DNA from: UTPRO1 sp031400185
GTDB taxonomy: Bacteria; Desulfobacterota; Binatia; UTPRO1
Assembly (NCBI GenBank): GCA_031400185.1
Contig: JANNPN010000335.1
Location: 1-30,964 of the forward strand
DNA: 30,964 bases
Direction of reading: 5' to 3'
A program made the position numbers and the translations under genes. This document shows positions 1 through 8,700 of the stretch, one piece after another. The stretch's first letter is position 1; the number at the start of each line of letters is the position of its first letter. Below the pieces are notes generated by a model that was not told where the DNA came from, did not search any database, and saw only the letters and a program-made list of their open reading frames with translations.

Positions 1-265
1 GCAGCAGCCCGATCACGAAGAAGAGCGGGATGCTCTCGAGGTCGTTCCGCTGGATGCGAAGCGCGTGCGCGACCTCCGGATGCTCCTGCTCGGCCGCGGC
101 CGCGCCGCCCGGTCCGAAGACGGTCGCGTCCTCGGCATTGATGTAGCCCTGATGCCGCGACCGTGTCTGCCCCGTGTGGACCGCGGAGTAGAGCATCTTG
201 AAGGCGAGGATCGCGGAGCAGAAGGCGTAGGTTTCGAAGGCCGGGTTCGACAGTAGAGGTTCCAC
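1..265 (-). CDS. MAPEG-family membrane protein (microsomal GST-like), 3' end cut by window edge
   Basis: The minus-strand frame encodes about 88 residues of a MAPEG-family protein (membrane-associated proteins in eicosanoid and glutathione metabolism). The N-terminus, with an 'NPAFETYAF' stretch, runs into a first membrane helix (about residues 9-30). A loop follows, and then the family hallmark 'RIQRNDLESIPLFFVIGLL', which matches the R-x-x-R-x-x-L-E-N/S-x-P-x-F pattern of microsomal glutathione S-transferase 1. The start is taken as GTG at 265-263 because a GGAG lies 7 nt upstream and no ATG is available in this frame. The remaining three membrane helices would lie to the left of the window. 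Known MAPEG enzymes conjugate or reduce with glutathione in the inner membrane; activity here is inferred. The gene diverges from the DUF885 lipoprotein gene. Confidence 0.8.
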   Translation of the reverse strand, partial: MEPLLSNPAFETYAFCSAILAFKMLYSAVHTGQTRSRHQGYINAEDATVFGPGGAAAAEQEHPEVAHALRIQRNDLESIPLFFVIGLL

Positions 266-309
266 GCATTGTCTCCGTTCGGTTGGGGTGTTTGGCCCGA
301 GTGCCACGC

Positions 310-333
310 TGACCCCGCCGGGTCAAGGTGACC
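310..333. promoter_or_regulatory. Overlapping inverted repeats with TGACC/GGTCA half-sites (candidate operator)
   Basis: Within the divergent intergenic space (266-389), TGACCC at 310-315 and GGGTCA at 320-325 form a perfect 6-bp inverted repeat with a 4-nt spacer. The second arm is reused with TGACC at 329-333, giving GGTCA-AGG-TGACC. Three alternating half-sites between two divergently transcribed genes look like a dimeric repressor or activator site. The regulator is unknown, and no regulator gene lies in the window next to it. Confidence 0.4.
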
Positions 334-389
334 ACGCGGCCGGGAGGTCCGACACCTTGCCGCGACGGACATTCGATCGGAGGAGGTCC

Positions 390-2258
390 ATGTCGGTGAA
401 TGCGCTTCTGCGGCAATCGTGCTGGCTCGCGATGCTGCCGCTGCTCTTCGGGTGTGTGACTGCGAATCCGGGTCCCGGTGCGCGGCCGGTGACGTCCGAT
501 CAATCGTCGATGCGCGCGACGCGAAAGTTCGAGGCCGTGCTCGCGTCCTACACCGAGGCGCGGAAGCACCTCGACGCGTTCTCGGCGCCCTACTACGACG
601 TCGAGGACGACCTCGACGAGTTTGGCGACTACGCGAGTCCCGAGTACTTCGCACGCGCGAAGCGCATCTGTGCGGACGCGTTGATGCAACTCACGGAGGT
701 CGATCCCCGGGCGTTGGAGTCGCGTGCTCGGCGCACCCATGCGCTGTTCCACGAGGATCTCACCGTGACTCTTCGCGGGTTCGATTTCCCGGGCGAGCTC
801 CTGGAGTTCAACCAGAAGGGGAATCGTCTGCTTCGATACATGGACGATGCGAATCCCGCGCTGACCAATTTCCCGTTCGATTCGGTGAAGCACTACGACG
901 ACTTCGTGAAGCGCGCCGAAGGATTTCCGGCGTACGTGGAACGGCAGATCGACCTGTTCCGCCGCGGCATGGAGCGCGGGGTCGTTCACAGCTGCCCGAT
1001 CGTGGACGAGACCGTCGAAACGTATGCCGCCGCGCTGGAGCCGAGGGTCGAGAAGAACCCGTTCTGGCGGCCACTGATGGTCATGCCGGCGTCGATCGGC
1101 GACGCGGACCGCGCCCGCATCACGGACGGCTTTCGCCGCATGATCACCGCGGTGATCGTTCCCGGCTATCGCAAGCTCGATCGCTTCCTCCGGCGAGAAT
1201 ACCGGCCGCACTGTCGTGCGGATTTCGGGCTCGGGACGCTGCCGGGCGGGGCCGAGTGGTATCGGCACCAGATCCTCGTCAACACCAATCTCCCGCTGAG
1301 CCCGTCGGAGGTCCACGAGACCGGTCTCCGCGAAGTGGCGAGAATTCGCCACACCATGGACGCCGTCCGCAAGGAGGTCGGCTTCGGCGGGACGCTCCAG
1401 GAGTTCTTGCGCGCGACCAGAAACGATCCCGGCAGCTATTTCACGGATGCCGAGGCGCTTTTCGCGGCATTCCTGCGGGTGAAAGAGGACGTTGCCGCCC
1501 TGGTGCCGCGCTACTTTTCGGCGCGCCCGACGCACGACTACGCGATCGTGTCCGCCAGCACCGGTCAAAGCGCGGCCGGGCAGTACTACACGCCCACCGA
1601 AAACCATCCGGAGGGACGCTTCGTGGTGAACACGATCAACCTCAAGTCGGTTCAGAAGGGCCGCGTGCCGACGTTGTCGCTGCACGAGGCGGTGCCGGGG
1701 CATCACATGCAGCTCGCGCTGGAGTTCGAGATGAAAGACCGACTTCCCGAGTATCAGCGCAAGATGTTCGGCTCGAACGCGTTCAGCGAGGGTTGGGCCC
1801 TGTACGCCGAGTATCTCGGTCGCGAGATGGGCGTCTACAAGACGCCGATGGAGCGCCTGGGCAATCTGAACGACGAGATGTTTCGCGCCGTGCGCCTCGT
1901 CGTGGACACGGGCATCCACGCCTATGGGTGGTCGCAGGCCGAGGCCCGGGCGTACATGGCGAAACACCTCGCGCACGACGCGCAAGACATCGAGTCCGAG
2001 GTGAACCGTTACTCCGTCTGGCCGGGCCAGGCGCTCGGGTACAAGATCGGGGAGCTCAAGATCCGCGAGTTGCGACAGAGGTCCGAGGCGGCGCTCGCCG
2101 CGGCGTTCGACCTCCGGGAGTTTCACGACGTCGTGCTCGGAAGCGGTACCGTTTCGCTGCGCGTTCTCGAGCAACACGTCGAGGAGTGGCTCGCCAGCAA
2201 GCACCGGGGAACGGACGACCGTTCCGGCGGAGTCGTTCCGTCCGCCGGAGGCCATTGA
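390..2258 (+). CDS. DUF885-family lipoprotein, putative zinc metallopeptidase
   Basis: This gene encodes a 622-residue DUF885 protein, a family related to gluzincin-type metallopeptidases. The ATG at 390 is chosen because a GGAGGAGG sits just upstream (380-387) and it begins a clean lipoprotein signal: a hydrophobic segment followed by 'LLFGC' with the lipid-bearing Cys at residue 22. An in-frame ATG at 288 would add 34 residues unlike a signal peptide. The family zinc motif 'LHEAVPGHHMQ' is present with H432, E433 and H438 (HExxPGH variant). A downstream segment 'SEGWALYAEYLG' supplies the usual third-ligand Glu region. Length is typical for the family. The product is expected to be anchored at the membrane, facing the periplasm. 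The substrate is unknown. The next gene starts 32 nt after the stop in the same direction. Confidence 0.85.
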   Translation: MSVNALLRQSCWLAMLPLLFGCVTANPGPGARPVTSDQSSMRATRKFEAVLASYTEARKHLDAFSAPYYDVEDDLDEFGDYASPEYFARAKRICADALMQLTEVDPRALESRARRTHALFHEDLTVTLRGFDFPGELLEFNQKGNRLLRYMDDANPALTNFPFDSVKHYDDFVKRAEGFPAYVERQIDLFRRGMERGVVHSCPIVDETVETYAAALEPRVEKNPFWRPLMVMPASIGDADRARITDGFRRMITAVIVPGYRKLDRFLRREYRPHCRADFGLGTLPGGAEWYRHQILVNTNLPLSPSEVHETGLREVARIRHTMDAVRKEVGFGGTLQEFLRATRNDPGSYFTDAEALFAAFLRVKEDVAALVPRYFSARPTHDYAIVSASTGQSAAGQYYTPTENHPEGRFVVNTINLKSVQKGRVPTLSLHEAVPGHHMQLALEFEMKDRLPEYQRKMFGSNAFSEGWALYAEYLGREMGVYKTPMERLGNLNDEMFRAVRLVVDTGIHAYGWSQAEARAYMAKHLAHDAQDIESEVNRYSVWPGQALGYKIGELKIRELRQRSEAALAAAFDLREFHDVVLGSGTVSLRVLEQHVEEWLASKHRGTDDRSGGVVPSAGGH

Positions 2259-2290
2259 CCCGGCCGGTTGGCGCCCGCTACGCCAGGACC

Positions 2291-4501
2291 GTGGCCGAGA
2301 CCGTCACCACCTTCTGCCGCATCTGCGAGGCGCTGTGCGGACTCCGCGTCACGCGCGAGGGCGGGAAGATCCAGCGCATCGACCCCGATCCCGAGCACGT
2401 CGCGACCGACGGATTCGCGTGCGTGAAGGGGTTGAAGCAGCATCACCTCTACGACTCGCCCGACCGCGTCCGTTTTCCGATGAAGCGCGTCGGCGACGCG
2501 TGGCAGCGGATCGGGTGGGACCAGGCGCTCGGCGAGATCGGCGCCAAGCTGCGCGGTCTGCTCGGCGAGCGCGGCGCCGACGCGGTCGCGATGTACGTCG
2601 GGACCGCGGCGGGCTTCAGCATCCTGCACCCGATCTTCGCGCAAGGCTTCATGACCGGCATGGGCGCGCGCGGCATGTACTCGTCCGCGACCCAGGACTG
2701 CTCAAGCAAGTTCGCGGTCGCGCGCCACGTCTACGGGTTCCCGTTCACGCAGCCGTTTCCGGACGTCGACCGCACGCAGTGTCTGATCATCATTGGGGCG
2801 AACCCTGTGGTTTCGAAGTGGAGCTTTCTGCAGGTGTCGAATCCGGCGAAGAGGCTCAAGGAGATCGAGAAGCGCGGCGGCCACGTGTTCGTCGTCGACC
2901 CGCGCCGCACCGAGACCGCGAAGGTCGCGGGCGAGCACGTCTTCATCCGGCCGGGCACCGACGTCTTCTTCTATCTGGCATTCCTCCACGAGCTCGTCGC
3001 GACCGGCGGCGTCGACCGCGATCGCGTCGCGCGCTTCATGACCGGCTTCGACGAGGTGGAGCGGCTCGCGGCGGCGTGGCCGCCCGAGCGGACGGCGGAC
3101 GTGACGGGCATCCCGGCCGCCACCCTCCGGCGCATGGTCGCGACCTATCGCACGGCCGACGGCGCGGCGCTGTACTCCTCGACCGGCGTCAACATGGGCG
3201 GGCGCGGCGTGCTCGCGTTCTGGCTCCAGGAAGTGATCAACGCGGTGTCCGGCAACCTCGACCGCGCCGGCGGGACGCTCGTCGGGCGCGGTGTCATCGA
3301 CTTCCCGCGCTTCGGCAAGAAGAACGGGACGCTGCTCCGCACCGACCGCTCGCGGATCGGCGACTTCCCGTCGGTGAACGACGCGTTTCCGGGCGGCGTC
3401 CTCGCCGACGAGATCCTGACGCCGGGTGCGCGCCAGGTGCGAGCCTTGTTCGTCACCGGCGGCAACCCGCTCATCACGATGCCGAACTCGGCACGCCTCC
3501 GCGACGCGCTCCGCGAGCTCGAGCTGCTGGTCGTGCTCGACATCTTCCGGAACGAGACCGCCTCGCTCGCGCACTACATCCTGCCGTGCACGTCGCCTTT
3601 CGAGCGCGCCGACCTGCCGTTCATTTTTCCGCTGATGCTCGGCCTGCAGTCACGTCCGTATCTGCAAGCGACCGAGCGGGTCGTCGACGCCGACGGCGAG
3701 CAGCGTGACGAGGCGACGATCTACCTCGACCTCTGTCGCGCCGCGGGCGTGAGCTTGTTCGGCTCGGCGGTGGCGCAGCGGCTGCTCGAGACCGCGACAC
3801 GTCTCCACGGGCTTCGTCAGGCGAGCGGCCGGCAGCGCTCCGTACCGCAGGAGCTGCTGCTCTCGCTGTTGCTGCGCGCGACCCGCCAGGGCAGCTTCAA
3901 GCAGCTGCTCCGCCTCCCGCACGGCGATGTGCGTCCCGAGCACCGCGCCGACGATTTTCTCGCCGAGCGCGTCGTGACCGACGACGGGCGCGTTCACCTG
4001 GCGCCGCCGGAGCTCCTCGCGTCGGCGGCGACGCTCGACGCGGAGCTCACGCGCGAGCAGGCGCTCGTCGGCACGCTTCGCTTGATCACCAAGCGGGCGA
4101 TTCACACCCACAATTCGTGGACGCACAACGCCGAGGAGTTCGTGGGGCAGGGCCGCGACACCAACTACCTCTACCTGCACCCGACCGATGCCGAGCGCAG
4201 CGGCCTCAAAGACGGCGACGTCGCCGACGTCACGTCCGAGACGGCGACCGTGCGCGTGCCCGTGCGTCTGCTCGCCGACCTCATGCCCGGTACGGTCGCC
4301 CTGCCGCACGGCTGGGGCCATCAGCATGCGACGGGTTTGAGCGTCGCGAGCCGCGCGAGCGGCGTGAACGTCAACCTGCTCGCCGCCGACGGCCCGACGA
4401 AGCTCGAGCGCCTCTCCGGCATGGCGCACCTCACCGGCATTCCGGTTGATGTCCGTCCCGCGGCAGGACCACTGGCACCGGACAGTTGGTCGGGGATGTG
4501 A
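2291..4501 (+). CDS. Molybdopterin (bis-MGD) oxidoreductase, formate dehydrogenase/nitrate reductase-like
   Basis: This is a 736-residue member of the DMSO reductase superfamily. The N-terminus carries a [4Fe-4S] motif C9-x2-C12-x3-C16-x27-C44 ('FCRICEALCG' through 'FACVKG'). Molybdopterin oxidoreductase segments follow, including 'IIIGANPVVSKW' and 'VVDPRRTETA', which contact the MGD cofactors. A C-terminal molydop-binding domain lies at about residues 610-730 ('HNSWTHN', 'LPHGWGHQH'). C137 in 'QDCSSK' lies where the Mo ligand or its neighbour is often found, but the ligand cannot be assigned by eye. No Tat signal is visible, which suggests a cytoplasmic enzyme. The GTG start at 2291 is preceded by a close AGGA (2285-2288), a suboptimal spacing, so the start is less certain. 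The electron partner and substrate are unknown. It is probably co-transcribed with the DUF885 gene. Confidence 0.87.
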   Translation: MAETVTTFCRICEALCGLRVTREGGKIQRIDPDPEHVATDGFACVKGLKQHHLYDSPDRVRFPMKRVGDAWQRIGWDQALGEIGAKLRGLLGERGADAVAMYVGTAAGFSILHPIFAQGFMTGMGARGMYSSATQDCSSKFAVARHVYGFPFTQPFPDVDRTQCLIIIGANPVVSKWSFLQVSNPAKRLKEIEKRGGHVFVVDPRRTETAKVAGEHVFIRPGTDVFFYLAFLHELVATGGVDRDRVARFMTGFDEVERLAAAWPPERTADVTGIPAATLRRMVATYRTADGAALYSSTGVNMGGRGVLAFWLQEVINAVSGNLDRAGGTLVGRGVIDFPRFGKKNGTLLRTDRSRIGDFPSVNDAFPGGVLADEILTPGARQVRALFVTGGNPLITMPNSARLRDALRELELLVVLDIFRNETASLAHYILPCTSPFERADLPFIFPLMLGLQSRPYLQATERVVDADGEQRDEATIYLDLCRAAGVSLFGSAVAQRLLETATRLHGLRQASGRQRSVPQELLLSLLLRATRQGSFKQLLRLPHGDVRPEHRADDFLAERVVTDDGRVHLAPPELLASAATLDAELTREQALVGTLRLITKRAIHTHNSWTHNAEEFVGQGRDTNYLYLHPTDAERSGLKDGDVADVTSETATVRVPVRLLADLMPGTVALPHGWGHQHATGLSVASRASGVNVNLLAADGPTKLERLSGMAHLTGIPVDVRPAAGPLAPDSWSGM

Positions 4502-4515
4502 ACGGAGGGATTTTC

Positions 4516-4606
4516 CGACCTCAGCGGTGCCAATGCCCGGCCGGACGGAGATCGTCGGCGTGACGATCGCGATCGGCGAAAAGTCGCTCGATCTCCGCTG
4601 AGGTCG
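4516..4606 (+). other. Nested inverted-repeat element (candidate structured RNA or REP/MITE-like element)
   Basis: A perfect 12-bp inverted repeat (CGACCTCAGCGG at 4516-4527, CCGCTGAGGTCG at 4595-4606) encloses two further stems. The first is GATCGTC/GACGATC (4550-4556 and 4562-4568, loop GGCGT). The second has 9 pairs (4571-4579 with 4584-4593, one bulged T, loop AAAG). The right half is almost fully paired; 4528-4549 is open. The element begins 14 nt after the oxidoreductase stop and ends about 150 nt before the next start codon. It could be a terminator-like 3' structure, a leader element, or a non-autonomous mobile repeat. The strand is arbitrary because the DNA symmetry permits either. 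Confidence 0.5.
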
Positions 4607-4631
4607 CCCTCGAGTCCCTCACAATCCGAAC

Positions 4632-4660
4632 TTGACTGTGGGAAGCTCGGTCCGCATCCT
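4632..4660 (+). promoter_or_regulatory. Possible sigma70-type promoter for the small secreted protein gene
   Basis: TTGACT (4632-4637) is followed after 17 nt by CATCCT (4655-4660), a weak -10. This would give a leader of about 90 nt before the ATG at 4758. The -35 is good, the -10 matches at three of six positions. The call is suggestive only. Confidence 0.3.
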
Positions 4661-4757
4661 CACCCTCGCGAGTCACACTCGCATCTCCCCTTCGCTCCTC
4701 AGCCACTTTGCAACCAAGCCGGCGCGCCCCTCGCGTCGCACCGAAAGGGGTTCACTC

Positions 4758-5354
4758 ATGTCGAAGCTCGGAAGGTTTCGTTCCGCGTTCGTCGCCCTGG
4801 TCATTGCGGGTAGCGCGTTGCTCGTTCCGCTGCGTGCGCTCGCCGATCCTGCCAGCTGTCCGCCCGGCCTCGCCAAGCAAGGCAAATGTCCGCAGCCAAC
4901 GGCCGTGCCGACACCTCCGCCGCCGAGCCAGACCTCGACGACGACGTTGCTCTTCTCCTTCGTCACCAATCAGGCTGGGTTCGACACGGGCATTTCCATC
5001 GCCAACACTTCATTGGACACGGTGGGCACGCCGCCTGAGACCGGATCATGCACGATCAACTACTTCGGTAGCGTGAGCGGCGGCGGTCCTGCGCCGGCAC
5101 CGCAAACCACCACGACCAACATCCCGGCGGGCCAGTCCTTGACCTTCGTCGTCAGCAGCGGCGGCGGTTTCGGTATCGCTGGAAGGCCCGGTTTCCAGGG
5201 CTACATCATCGTGACGTGCGGCTTCCGCTACGCCCACGGCTTCGCGCTGATCACGGACGGCCCGATCGGACAGGCGCGGATCGCCGGCAGTTACCTCGGG
5301 TTGGTCATTCCAGAGGGCGGCCGCAGTACCGACGACGAGCAACTGGCGCACTGA
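4758..5354 (+). CDS. Secreted hypothetical protein with Sec signal peptide
   Basis: This gene encodes 198 residues that I cannot assign to a named family. The ATG at 4758 is preceded by AAAGGGG at 7 nt and starts a textbook signal peptide with a probable cut after 'LRALA' (about residue 29). The mature start 'DPASCPPGLAKQGKC' is a short Cys-containing stretch and is followed by a Pro/Thr linker. The rest is a beta-rich domain containing 'FSFVTNQAGFDTGISIANT' and 'GFQGYIIVTCGFRYAHG'. The central pattern (an aromatic residue, then N/A-G/N-F-D/T-T-x-I, then N-T/N) recalls the secreted protein encoded at 16910-17860, so the two may share a fold. An in-frame ATG at 4632 lacks a ribosome site. A GC-rich hairpin follows the stop. 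Confidence 0.75.
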   Translation: MSKLGRFRSAFVALVIAGSALLVPLRALADPASCPPGLAKQGKCPQPTAVPTPPPPSQTSTTTLLFSFVTNQAGFDTGISIANTSLDTVGTPPETGSCTINYFGSVSGGGPAPAPQTTTTNIPAGQSLTFVVSSGGGFGIAGRPGFQGYIIVTCGFRYAHGFALITDGPIGQARIAGSYLGLVIPEGGRSTDDEQLAH

Positions 5355-5371
5355 TCGACGAACGACTCCGA

Positions 5372-5400
5372 GACCACCCGCGGCCCGCGCGCGGGTGGTC
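5372..5400 (+). terminator. Hairpin terminator after the small secreted protein gene
   Basis: A perfect 11-bp stem, GACCACCCGCG (5372-5382) with CGCGGGTGGTC (5390-5400) and a 7-nt loop, begins 17 nt after the stop codon. There is no T tract, so it is a strong hairpin but not a classical intrinsic terminator. Its position supports a terminator role. Confidence 0.6.
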
Positions 5401-5711
5401 GACGAGCGTGGCCGAGCGATGATGTGGAGCTTCGGCAGCGTTGTCAGATGTGAAGGTCCCGTCCAGAAGCGGGCGCTAACGCGCGCTTCCGACATAAAGC
5501 GAGGTCGCCGTCCACCATCGCAACAAGTTTGCCCAGCGTCGCACTTTTCGTTCATCGATTGGCGCGACGGGTGATATGGGCAGCGTTTGGCCTCGGTCTG
5601 CGGCGTCGCGACTTCGCGGCGATCGCTAGGAGAATTGCCATGGGATTTCTCGATAGTTCTACGGGACACGTTCATTCTGTCGCTGGTCGTTCCGTGGACA
5701 AAGAACGAGCA
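5401..5711 (+). other. Intergenic region upstream of the giant propeller protein; one hairpin and an alternative start
   Basis: I see no gene here. A 10-bp stem with one mismatch and a CTAA loop lies at 5466-5489 (GAAGCGGGCG against CGCGCGCTTC). An AGGAGA at about 5625-5632 sits at ideal distance before an in-frame ATG at 5640. That ATG would extend the downstream protein by 24 polar residues ahead of its signal peptide. The stretch is less GC-biased in its wobble positions than the coding sequence on either side. Confidence 0.4.
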
Positions 5712-8700
5712 ATGCGGTGTGGCGTCGTCGCGCTCACGCTGGCCGTGCTCGCCGGTCTCGTCCGTCCTCCTGCCGCGGCTGCTGACGACCTCCGCCGGCT
5801 CGCGTTCGTCGAGGCGCATTTTCACCGTCTGAACGGCACGGTAGGAATCGGCTCTGCACAAATCGTCAGTCCCGACGGCAACCACGTCTACACGGTCGGG
5901 CAGAACGCGCTCGCCACCTGGCAGCGGGATGCGAGCGGGGCGCTGACCCTCGTCGACGTGCAGCGCGACGGCGAAAGCGGCGTCGACGGGCTGGCGGGGA
6001 CGACCGCGATACGCATCAGCCCGGACGGCGGCCACGTCTACGTGGCCGGCTATGGCGACAACGCCGTCGCGGTCTTCAGTCGGAACGCGACCAGCGGCGT
6101 TCTCACCTTCGTGGAGGTGCAGCGGAACGGTGTCGGCGGCGTCGACGGGCTGGCGGGAGCAAGCGCGCTGGTGCTGAGCCCGGACGCGCAACACGTCTAC
6201 GTCGCGGGCTCCAGCGACAATGCGGTCGCAGTCTTCAATCGGAACACGAGCACGGGTGCGCTCACGTTCGTCGAGGTGCAGAAGGACGGTGTCGGCGGCG
6301 TCGACGGCCTCTTCACAGCGAATACGGTCGCGGTGAGCTCCGACGGTGCGCACGTGTACGCGGCCGGGTACAACGACCAGGCGGTCGCGGTCTTCAGTCG
6401 CAACACGACGACCGGCGCCCTCACCTTCGTCGAGGTGCAGCGGAACGGCGTCGGCGGGGTGCAGGGGCTGCTCGGCGTGTCGGCGATCGCCGTGAGCCCG
6501 GACGGCGGCCACATGTACGCGGCGGGTAACACCAGCAGCGCGATCGCGGTCTTCGCGAGAAACGCGACCACCGGCAGCCTGACGTTCGTCGAGGTCCAGA
6601 CGAACGGCGGGGGGCTCTCCGAGCCGGTCGCGGTCGAGGTGAGCCCCGACGGCACCCTCGTCTACGCCGTAGGCGGCATCAGCTACAACAGCTATCTCGT
6701 CGTCTTCGCAAGGAACGCCACGACGGGCGCGTTGACGTTCGCCGAGGTCGCGCAGTACGGCGTCGGCGGCGTGTGGGGCATGGATGGTCCGTTGATGGTC
6801 ACGCCCAGCGACGACGGCAAGCACGTCTATGTCGCAGGCAGTAACGGCGAGTCGCTGGCGGTGTTCCGCACGATCCTCTGCGGCAACGGCGTCGTCGACA
6901 CCAACGAGCTCTGTGACGACGGCGGCTTGACTGAGGGCGACGGGTGCGACTCGAACTGCCTGCCGACCGCGTGCGGCAACGGCGTCGTTTCGCCGGGCGA
7001 ACAGTGCGATGACGGCAACCTCGTGGACGATGACGCCTGTCGCCCCGACTGTCTCGGGCAGCCGGACGCGGGTCTCGTGACGCGCCTCACGACGACGCCC
7101 GGGGCGGTCGGTCCCCCGGCGATCAGTGCCGACGGCCGCTTCGTCGCGTTCCTCGCCGATACCACCCCGGTCTTCCAGGCCTTCGTCATCGATCGGACGA
7201 CCGGCGCGACCGAGCAAATCAGCGTCAGCAGCGGAGGCACGGCCGCGAACGCAATGTCATACGGCTTCGCCGTCAGCGCCGACGGGCGCTTCGTGGCGTT
7301 CAATTCGTTCGCGTCGAACCTCGTCGCCGGCGACACCAACGGCGTCGAGGACGTGTTCGTGCGCGACACGCAGACCGACACGACCGAGCGCGTGAGCGTC
7401 GACGACATCGGGACCCAGGGCGACGGACCGAGCGGGCAAGGCCAGATCGGGCTCAGCGCCGACGGGCGCTTCGTCGCGTTCAGGACGCGGGCGTCGAACC
7501 TCGCATCCGGCGATCCGCACGGTGTGGGTCTCGCCGTTCTCGTCCACGACCGCCAGGACGGCAGCAACGAGCGCGTCGCCCTCGACGCGTTGGGCGCGGA
7601 AGTCGGGAGCTATGACCCAGCGATCAGCGCCGACGGGCGGTACGTCGCGTTCGTGGCCTCGGATACTCTCATTCCGGGCGGCACGAACTCCGCAGCGGAC
7701 CTTTACGTGCGCGACCGGCAGACGGGTGGCGTCGAGCGCGTGAGCAAGAGCAGCACCGGAGACGAAGCGAACGATCAGAGCAGTCGCCCCGCCATAAGCG
7801 CCGACGGCCGCTACGTGGCCTTCACGGCGATCGCGACCAATCTCGTTGCCGATGACACGAACGGTTTTCCGGACGTCTTCGTGCACGACCGCGACACCGG
7901 AACGACGGAACGAGTGAGCGTCACTTCGGACGGTACGGAGTCCAACTACGGAGCGCTCGCATCCGCGATCTCCGACGACGGGCGCTACGTCACGTTCGAT
8001 TCCTACGCCAACAATCTCGTTCCCGGCGACATGAACGGCGCCGGCGACTATTTCCTGCGCGACCGCGTCGATGGCACCACCGTGCGGGTCACGCTCGACA
8101 GCGCCGGCCTGCAAGCTGTGGGAGATCAATTCGGCGGGTACACGGCGCCGTTGAGTGGCGACGGTCGGTTCGTCGCGTTCTACACGGAATCCGCCTACGC
8201 TCCAGGCGACGTCGCCGGCAGCCCGGACATCTACGTCCGCGACCGCGGCATCAGGACGAACGCGGCCGCGAGCGAGTCGGTCACGACCGATTGGGCAGGA
8301 GACGGAGCAACGCCGCAATCGCCGCTCGAAGTGACGGTGACGACGCCCAACGCCGGCTCCGTATCGCTGGCGGAATCCACTGCGAGCGTGCCGATCGGAT
8401 TCGCCGCGATCGGCGTCCAGGCCCAGATCACGGCGCCGGCGGCGACCAGCGCAACGCCGCTCGTGCTCGTGTTCACGATCGACGCGTCGGTCGTGCCCGC
8501 CGGTGAGGACGAGACCAGCATCGAGTTCTTCAAGGACGCCGTCCTCGTCCCGCCGTGCTCGGGCGCGCCGTCGACGGCGTCACCCGACCCGTGCGTGTCG
8601 AGCCGCGTCTTGCTGCCGGGCAACGACGTCGAGATCACGATTCTCACCTCGAGCCTGAGCGTCTGGGCGGCCGCCGTCCGCCTCCCGCTTCCGCCGTCGA

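Noticed and set aside
419..2290. A long upstream extension of the molybdopterin oxidoreductase frame through the DUF885 gene
   Set aside because: That part is arginine-rich shadow sequence of DUF885 in another phase; the enzyme begins with its Fe-S motif right after GTG 2291.
5476..5482. A CTAAC core suggesting an integron attC site in the 5466-5489 hairpin
   Set aside because: The flanking bases do not fit the RYYYAAC/GTTRRRY pair, and there is no integrase or cassette array.
5046..7217. A 723-codon minus-strand open frame opposite the secreted protein genes
   Set aside because: It mirrors the 159-bp repeats of the propeller gene and crosses the 5372-5400 terminator and two gene borders; no motif or start signal.
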